From assembly GCA_021819255.1 (NCBI GenBank), contig JAKART010000192.1, forward strand, positions 1-5,411: DNA of 5,411 bases. The letters are read 5' to 3'. Below are positions 1-3,155 of the stretch, one piece after another (position 1 is the first letter of the stretch; each line of letters opens with the position of its first letter). The notes under the pieces are model-generated. The model saw only the letters and a list, made by a program, of their open reading frames with translations. It was not told the origin of the DNA and searched no databases. The translations under genes were made by a program, and so were the position numbers. This stretch comes from Acidobacteriota bacterium. Lineage in GTDB: Bacteria; Acidobacteriota; Terriglobia; Terriglobales; Acidobacteriaceae.

Positions 1-56
1 CAATGAAAACGCCACTGAACGCCCGCTTCCGTACACCCATCATCAGGGAAAATGGT
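1..56. mobile_element. Right half of a palindromic MITE-like element, cut by the window edge
   Basis: Bases 1-56 are identical to 2205-2260, the right half of the complete element described at 2151-2260. The half starts at the central loop, contains the right central arm GAAAACGCC (5-13), and ends in the terminal inverted repeat TCAGGGAAAATGGT (43-56). The next four bases are CTAG (57-60), which would be the target duplication if this copy is intact. The left half lies outside the window and cannot be seen. The element ends 15 bases before the nadD ATG, so whatever native leader or promoter nadD had is displaced upstream of it. The ATG at position 3 belongs to the element and should not be used as the nadD start. 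Confidence 0.75.
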
Positions 57-71
57 CTAGAATCAGCCGTG

Positions 72-782
72 ATGCATATCGGCTTCTTTGGTGGCAGCTT
101 TGATCCACCCCATCTGGGTCATCTGGCTGTGGCGCGAGCAGCGGCCGACGCCTTCGACCTGGATCGTGTTCTCCTGGCCCCGACCGCCCGCCAGCCGCTC
201 AAGCCTCGTGGAGCTTCGGCAGGCTTTGCCGACCGTTTGGCCATGGTGACCCTGCTTTGTGAGGCTGCAGCGTCCGCTGAAGATCCCGACGCGAGCGAAA
301 CCTCCCCAAAGGATCCCAGCAGACCTCCTCTCTTTGAACCCTCCTCGCTGGACGCGCCCCGGCCCGATGGCTCGCCGAACTACACCGTCGACGCGCTGAC
401 CAGGCTGCGGCAGGAGCTCTCGCCCGAAGACCGGATCCTGGTGATCGTCGGCGCCGACGCCTTCCTGGATATCCGCCGCTGGCGCTCTCCGGAGACCCTG
501 TTGCGGCTCGCCGACTGGATCGTCGTCAGCCGTCCCGGCTTCTCGCTGCGGCAGCTCGATGCTCTGGCTTTGAGCACCGAGCAGCAAGCGCGCGTCCATC
601 TGCTGGAGCGGGTGCATGAGCCGGCCAGCGCCACCGGCATTCGAGCCCTGCTGCGCCATGGCCCCGTTGGCTCCAGCGTCAGGCCGCTGCTGCCGGCCTC
701 CGTGCTGGAGTACATTCACACCCATCGCCTGTACGGAGTAGAAGACGGCCGCGCTTCCAGCCCGCGGCAGCGTCTTCCCTAA
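72..782 (+). CDS. nadD: Nicotinate-nucleotide adenylyltransferase (NadD)
   Basis: This cytoplasmic enzyme transfers AMP from ATP to nicotinate mononucleotide, giving deamido-NAD, the penultimate step of NAD synthesis. The 236-residue protein starts MHIGFFGGSFDPPHLGH. That is the nucleotidyltransferase opening, with the HxGH motif at H14-H17. Further family marks are NYTVDAL at 103-109, the VGADAF segment at 126-131 followed by W137, WIVVSRPG at 149-156, and SATGIR at 186-191 in place of the usual SSTxIR. Residues about 68-87 form an acidic, proline-rich insert not present in typical family members. The frame is open upstream to an ATG at 3, but those 23 residues come mostly from the repeat element and lie before the conserved first strand, so the ATG at 72 is chosen. 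A GTG at 69 is also possible. No convincing ribosome binding site precedes either. NadD next to rsfS is a common bacterial arrangement, which supports the call. Confidence 0.95.
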   Translation: MHIGFFGGSFDPPHLGHLAVARAAADAFDLDRVLLAPTARQPLKPRGASAGFADRLAMVTLLCEAAASAEDPDASETSPKDPSRPPLFEPSSLDAPRPDGSPNYTVDALTRLRQELSPEDRILVIVGADAFLDIRRWRSPETLLRLADWIVVSRPGFSLRQLDALALSTEQQARVHLLERVHEPASATGIRALLRHGPVGSSVRPLLPASVLEYIHTHRLYGVEDGRASSPRQRLP

Positions 783-931
783 GGCAGTTTCGGCGTGGGC
801 GTACCCCATGCCTTGGCTTCTTTGGGCGTTTTCCCTAACGACCGCGGTTCTCAGCCGGCTTACCTGCCGGGGTGGAATGAAAACGCCGCTGCAAGCCCGC
901 TTCGGGAGACCGAATCAACGCTGAAAATGCG
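783..931. mobile_element. Diverged copy of the palindromic element, with a longer centre
   Basis: Bases 876-912 match bases 2-38 of the first copy at 30 of 37 positions, and 824-834 (GGGCGTTTTCC) repeat 2193-2203 of the complete copy exactly. The central arms GGCGTTTTC (825-833) and GAAAACGCC (879-887) are perfect complements. They are separated by 45 bases instead of 6, and that centre has its own small hairpin, CCGGC/GCCGG at 855-859 and 866-870. The outer ends are weak. About 783-798 pairs with about 916-931 at 12 of 16 positions, including AAAATGCG at the right end. No flanking duplication is visible. The left boundary right after the nadD stop codon is an estimate. This is best read as an older or different subfamily member. 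The rest of the nadD-rsfS gap (932-1014) shows only the rsfS leader. Confidence 0.6.
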
Positions 932-1004
932 AGAGCGGATTGCTCGACCCGTTGGAGCGTTCGCGTTTCACCGGCCCGCAAATTCCTCTACCATGGAAGA
1001 ACAC

Positions 1005-1010
1005 AAGGAG
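1005..1010 (+). promoter_or_regulatory. Ribosome binding site of rsfS
   Basis: AAGGAG lies four bases before the ATG at 1015. It is a good anti-16S match with slightly short spacing. It decides the start of rsfS against the in-frame ATG at 940, which has no such site and would add 25 residues unlike the family. Confidence 0.7.
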
Positions 1011-1014
1011 CTGC

Positions 1015-1587
1015 ATGGATAGCAAGAAAGACACCCATCTCCGCAAACTTCTTTCCGCTGCCGCCGCGGCCGGCGAGGACAAGAAGGCTGAAGACATCCG
1101 GATTCTGCGCCTGGATCCATCGGAGAGCGGCCTCACCGATTACTTCCTGATCTGCACCGGCCAGAGTGACCGGCAGAATCTCGCCATTACCGATGAGATT
1201 GAGCTTCGCCTCAAGCGGGAGTTCGGTGTTGCACCAAACTCCGTAGAGGGCCGTCGTCAGGCCGAGTGGATTCTGATGGACTATGTGGACTTCATCGTCC
1301 ACGTCTTCTCGGCTGAGAAGCGAGCCTTCTATGGACTGGAGCGTCTTCGCAAGTCCGCTACCGTGCTCAGCCTGGCGGACCTGAACTCCAGGGTGAAGGC
1401 CGCCATCGCCTCCGGGCGCAAAAGGACTCCAGCCACTGCCAAAAGGATCGCGGTGGCGAAGGGGGCTGCGGCGAAGCCGGCAAAGAAGGCTGCGGCAAAG
1501 AAAGCGGTCGTGAAGAAAGCTGTGGCCGGGAAGGCTGTGGCGAAGAAGGCTGCGGCAAAGAAAGCGCTGAAGCGCACGCTGCGATGA
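1015..1587 (+). CDS. rsfS: Ribosomal silencing factor RsfS with a histone H1-like basic tail
   Basis: RsfS binds ribosomal protein uL14 (L14) on the 50S subunit and blocks joining with 30S when nutrients are short. Residues 1 to about 122 are a standard RsfS domain: DYFLICTGQSDRQ at 42-54, VEGRRQAEWILMDYVDFIVHVF at 77-98, and FYGLERL at 105-111. Family members are usually about 105-130 residues and end shortly after this last motif. Here the protein continues to 190 residues. From 123 on there is no Asp or Glu but there are 17 Lys and 6 Arg, and residues 155-184 are six pentapeptides (PAKKA, AAKKA, VVKKA, VAGKA, VAKKA, AAKKA). Such tails are known from histone-like proteins such as AlgP and mycobacterial HupB, where they bind nucleic acid. 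On RsfS the tail could anchor the factor to rRNA, which is inference. The frame is intact and ends in an ATGA overlap with rlmH, so the tail is not a frameshift artefact. Confidence 0.95.
   Translation: MDSKKDTHLRKLLSAAAAAGEDKKAEDIRILRLDPSESGLTDYFLICTGQSDRQNLAITDEIELRLKREFGVAPNSVEGRRQAEWILMDYVDFIVHVFSAEKRAFYGLERLRKSATVLSLADLNSRVKAAIASGRKRTPATAKRIAVAKGAAAKPAKKAAAKKAVVKKAVAGKAVAKKAAAKKALKRTLR
1477..1566 (+). repeat. Six tandem 15-bp units encoding AAKKA-type pentapeptides
   Basis: This in-frame tandem array inside the 3' part of rsfS encodes residues 155-184, six pentapeptides with the pattern x-A/V-K-K-A; one unit has G for the first K. The units have drifted at the DNA level. The strongest remaining copy is an exact 24-base match between 1483-1506 and 1543-1566, 60 bp apart (four units). 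This suggests that at least part of the array grew by duplication of a block longer than one unit. Array length could vary between strains without breaking the frame. Confidence 0.85.
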
Positions 1588-2072
1588 ACGTTGTCCTGAT
1601 GGTGATCTCGTCGCGCCGGGCTGGTCTCGAATCTGGTCGACGACCTGGCCGGGGCTCCGGACCCGGCGGCCCCTCGACGGAGCTGATGCAACTTTACCTG
1701 AAGCGAGCGGGCCGTTATGTGCCCTGTGCGCTCCGGACCTTCCCGACGGAGACCGACGCTCTGGAGTTTGCCGACGGGCTCAAAGGGCGCACCCGTCCGG
1801 CGTTGTTGCTGGCCGATAGCCGCGGCCAAACGCTCAGCTCGGAGGAGTTTGCCTCCGCCGTCGGATCTTTGCAGGACTCGGGCATCCAGCAGCTTTTGCT
1901 TGGAATCGGTCCAGCGGACGGCTGGACTGCCGCCGCCCGGGAACGCGCGGACCGCATGATCTCCTTTGGGCGCATCACGCTGCCGCATGAGCTGGCGGCC
2001 GTGGTGGCCGCCGAACAGATCTACCGGGCCCTGACCATCCGCGCCGGCCACCCCTACCATGGTGGACACTGA
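1584..2072 (+). CDS. rlmH: 23S rRNA (pseudouridine(1915)-N3)-methyltransferase RlmH
   Basis: RlmH is a small SPOUT-fold enzyme that uses S-adenosylmethionine to methylate pseudouridine 1915 in helix 69 of 23S rRNA on assembled 70S ribosomes. The 162-residue product (E. coli has 155) shows the family C terminus. GIGPADG at 107-113 is the cofactor-binding loop (GG(P/A)xG in most members), ITLPHELA is at 131-138, and EQIYRALTIRAGHPYH is at 144-159. LLLADSRG at 74-81 and YLKRAGRYVP at 38-47 also fit. The stretch between the first strand and YLKR (about 11-32) is unusually Gly, Arg and Pro rich. The start ATG overlaps the rsfS stop as ATGA. No separate ribosome binding site is visible, so translation is probably coupled to rsfS. 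RsfS and RlmH both act on the 50S subunit, which fits their pairing. Confidence 0.94.
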   Translation: MNVVLMVISSRRAGLESGRRPGRGSGPGGPSTELMQLYLKRAGRYVPCALRTFPTETDALEFADGLKGRTRPALLLADSRGQTLSSEEFASAVGSLQDSGIQQLLLGIGPADGWTAAARERADRMISFGRITLPHELAAVVAAEQIYRALTIRAGHPYHGGH

Positions 2073-2146
2073 TTCGATGTGGGAGCAGAGCATCCTCCAG
2101 CACGAACGGAGCGACTTCAGCCAGCATCAGCATCGGCGCGCCAGAG

Positions 2147-2264
2147 CTGGACCATTTTCCCTGAAGGTGTAAGCAAGGGGAACGACTCCTGTGGGCGTTT
2201 TCCTCAATGAAAACGCCACTGAACGCCCGCTTCCGTACACCCATCATCAGGGAAAATGGTCTGG
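2147..2264. repeat. 4-bp direct repeat CTGG flanking the element (putative target-site duplication)
   Basis: CTGG occurs at 2147-2150 and 2261-2264, directly outside the two terminal inverted repeats. A four-base match could occur by chance, roughly 1 in 256 for a given placement. It sits exactly at the ends defined by the inverted repeats, and the other edge copy is followed by the similar CTAG (57-60). Duplications of four bases with CTAG-like targets are known for some insertion sequence families such as IS5 and IS701. Confidence 0.55.
2151..2260. mobile_element. Complete 110-bp palindromic MITE-like element
   Basis: The element is symmetric about position 2205.5. Its ends are perfect 14-bp inverted repeats, ACCATTTTCCCTGA (2151-2164) and TCAGGGAAAATGGT (2247-2260). 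Its centre is a perfect 9-bp stem, GGCGTTTTC (2194-2202) and GAAAACGCC (2209-2217), with a 6-base loop. The arms have equal length and agree at 32 of 52 positions without gaps, the middle being weakest. It is flanked on both sides by CTGG. It encodes no protein, so any movement would need a transposase from elsewhere. It could also fold as one long hairpin in RNA read through from rlmH. It lies in the rlmH-cobO gap. The bases before it (2073-2146) hold no recognised gene, and those after it (2265-2341) are the cobO leader. Confidence 0.8.
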
Positions 2265-2332
2265 TCGCCGGCTCAGCGCAGAGGCAACTCGTGGGCAAGC
2301 GCCTTCCCCGAAGCCAACGCCTCAGCTTCTGC

Positions 2333-2338
2333 GGTAGG
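2333..2338 (+). promoter_or_regulatory. Possible weak ribosome binding site of cobO
   Basis: GGTAGG is the only purine-rich, partly anti-16S-like site before cobO. It lies 3 bases before the ATG at 2342 and 9 bases before the ATG at 2348. The spacing favours the second ATG, so the true start may be 2348. Confidence 0.35.
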
Positions 2339-2341
2339 CTT

Positions 2342-2911
2342 ATGGCTATGGCGCAGGAGTCGGCTGAGGGCTCGCGGAAGGGCCTCATTCTCATCAATAC
2401 CGGTGCAGGCAAGGGCAAGACCACAGCGGCGCTGGGAACGGCATTCCGCGCCGCAGGCAACGGATTGCGGGTGCTGGTGCTGCAGTTCCTCAAAGGCTCC
2501 TGGCATTACGGAGAGCTGGAGTCCGCCGCGGCGCTGCATGCGTTGGAGGGCTTTACCTACGAGCTGCACAAGCTGGGCCGAGGCTTCGTGAAGGTCGGCG
2601 GAGCCGAGGCCGACCCAGAAGATCTGCGCATGGTCGAGGAGGGATGGGCTCAGGCGGAGGCCGCCATCCTCTCCGGGGAGTGGGACCTGATCGTACTCGA
2701 TGAGATCAACTACGTGATCAGCTATAAGATGCTGGCCCCCGAGCGGGTGGCAGACATCCTGCGGCGCAAGCCGGAGATGCTGCATGTGATCCTCACCGGC
2801 AGAAGCGCCCATCCTCTGCTGGTGGAGCTGGCCGACACGGTCACCGAGATGCGTGAGATCAAGCACGCCTACCAGAAGGGCATCCTCGCCCAGCGCGGCA
2901 TCGAGTTTTAA
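2342..2911 (+). CDS. cobO: Cob(I)alamin / cob(I)yrinic acid a,c-diamide adenosyltransferase (CobO/BtuR)
   Basis: This cytoplasmic enzyme transfers the 5'-deoxyadenosyl group of ATP to the reduced cobalt of corrinoids, making adenosylcobalamin or its precursors in synthesis or salvage. The 189-residue protein is a full-length member of the BtuR/CobO/CobA family. It has the P-loop GAGKGKTT at 21-28, VLQFLKGSW at 46-54, VLDEINYVISY at 118-128, ILTGR at 150-154, ADTVTEMREIKHA at 164-176, and the family C terminus ending QRGIEF. The frame is open back to an ATG at 2207, but that start lies in the repeat element and adds 45 residues unrelated to the family. The ATG at 2342 is chosen, with 2348 equally possible. 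No other cobalamin gene is in view and no B12 riboswitch was recognised upstream, so the gene may work in salvage. It is separated from rlmH by 269 bp including the element. Confidence 0.93.
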   Translation: MAMAQESAEGSRKGLILINTGAGKGKTTAALGTAFRAAGNGLRVLVLQFLKGSWHYGELESAAALHALEGFTYELHKLGRGFVKVGGAEADPEDLRMVEEGWAQAEAAILSGEWDLIVLDEINYVISYKMLAPERVADILRRKPEMLHVILTGRSAHPLLVELADTVTEMREIKHAYQKGILAQRGIEF

Positions 2912-2994
2912 GCAAGCTCCTCGAAACCTTCTGCACCAGCAGAGCAGCGGCATCTTGCTCCGGGAAAGCGATCTGCGAGGAATCTCTTGTCGCG

Positions 2995-3015
2995 GCCCTC
3001 CATCGCCGGGAGGGC
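2995..3015. other. Short hairpin in the convergent gap
   Basis: GCCCTCC (2995-3001) and GGAGGGC (3009-3015) form a 7-bp stem with a 7-base loop, 84 bases after the cobO stop. There is no T run on either side, so it is not a typical factor-independent terminator. It could protect a 3' end. Apart from this hairpin and the terminator at 3102-3127, the gap from 2912 to 3155 shows nothing recognisable. Confidence 0.3.
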
Positions 3016-3101
3016 TGGCCATGGCTGCCGCGGTTATAAGACAAAGGCTTTTGCAAGTCTGGAAGCCAACGAGAGTTCGTCAACGCCGGCGCATCCATGA
3101 C

Positions 3102-3127
3102 AAAGGCGCCCCGCGCGGGGCGCCTTT
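3102..3127. terminator. Bidirectional terminator between the convergent genes
   Basis: This 26-base perfect palindrome has arms AAAGGCGCCCC (3102-3112) and GGGGCGCCTTT (3117-3127) around GCGC. The stem is very GC rich and flanked by A3 and T3, so it can end transcripts from both directions. The T runs are short. It lies 28 bases after the stop codon of the leftward receptor gene and 190 bases after the cobO stop, so it probably serves mainly the receptor. Confidence 0.8.
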
Positions 3128-3155
3128 CTGGTTGAGTCACGCGTTTCAAACTTCC

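Noticed and set aside
58..63. TAGAAT at the element/nadD junction as a -10 promoter box
   Set aside because: It differs from TATAAT by one base, but no -35-like hexamer lies 16-18 bases upstream, so it is not reported as a promoter.
63..809. Minus-strand open frame (248 codons) opposite nadD
   Set aside because: It is a shadow of the GC-rich nadD codons; its product has no recognisable motif.
1477..1566. Tandem units as a CRISPR or satellite array
   Set aside because: The 15-bp units are contiguous, in frame and code for the RsfS tail; there are no spacers.
1329..2093. Long open frame (254 codons) on the minus strand across rsfS and rlmH
   Set aside because: It is antisense to two well-recognised genes and its Ala/Phe-rich run is the mirror of the Lys/Ala codons of the RsfS tail. 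No family match or ribosome binding site is seen.
2273..3022. Minus-strand open frame (249 codons) opposite cobO
   Set aside because: The product is unrecognisable and lies fully opposite a clear cobO.
3033..3062. AGAC...GTCT inverted repeat before the terminator
   Set aside because: Only four bases pair with an unpaired middle; this is expected by chance.
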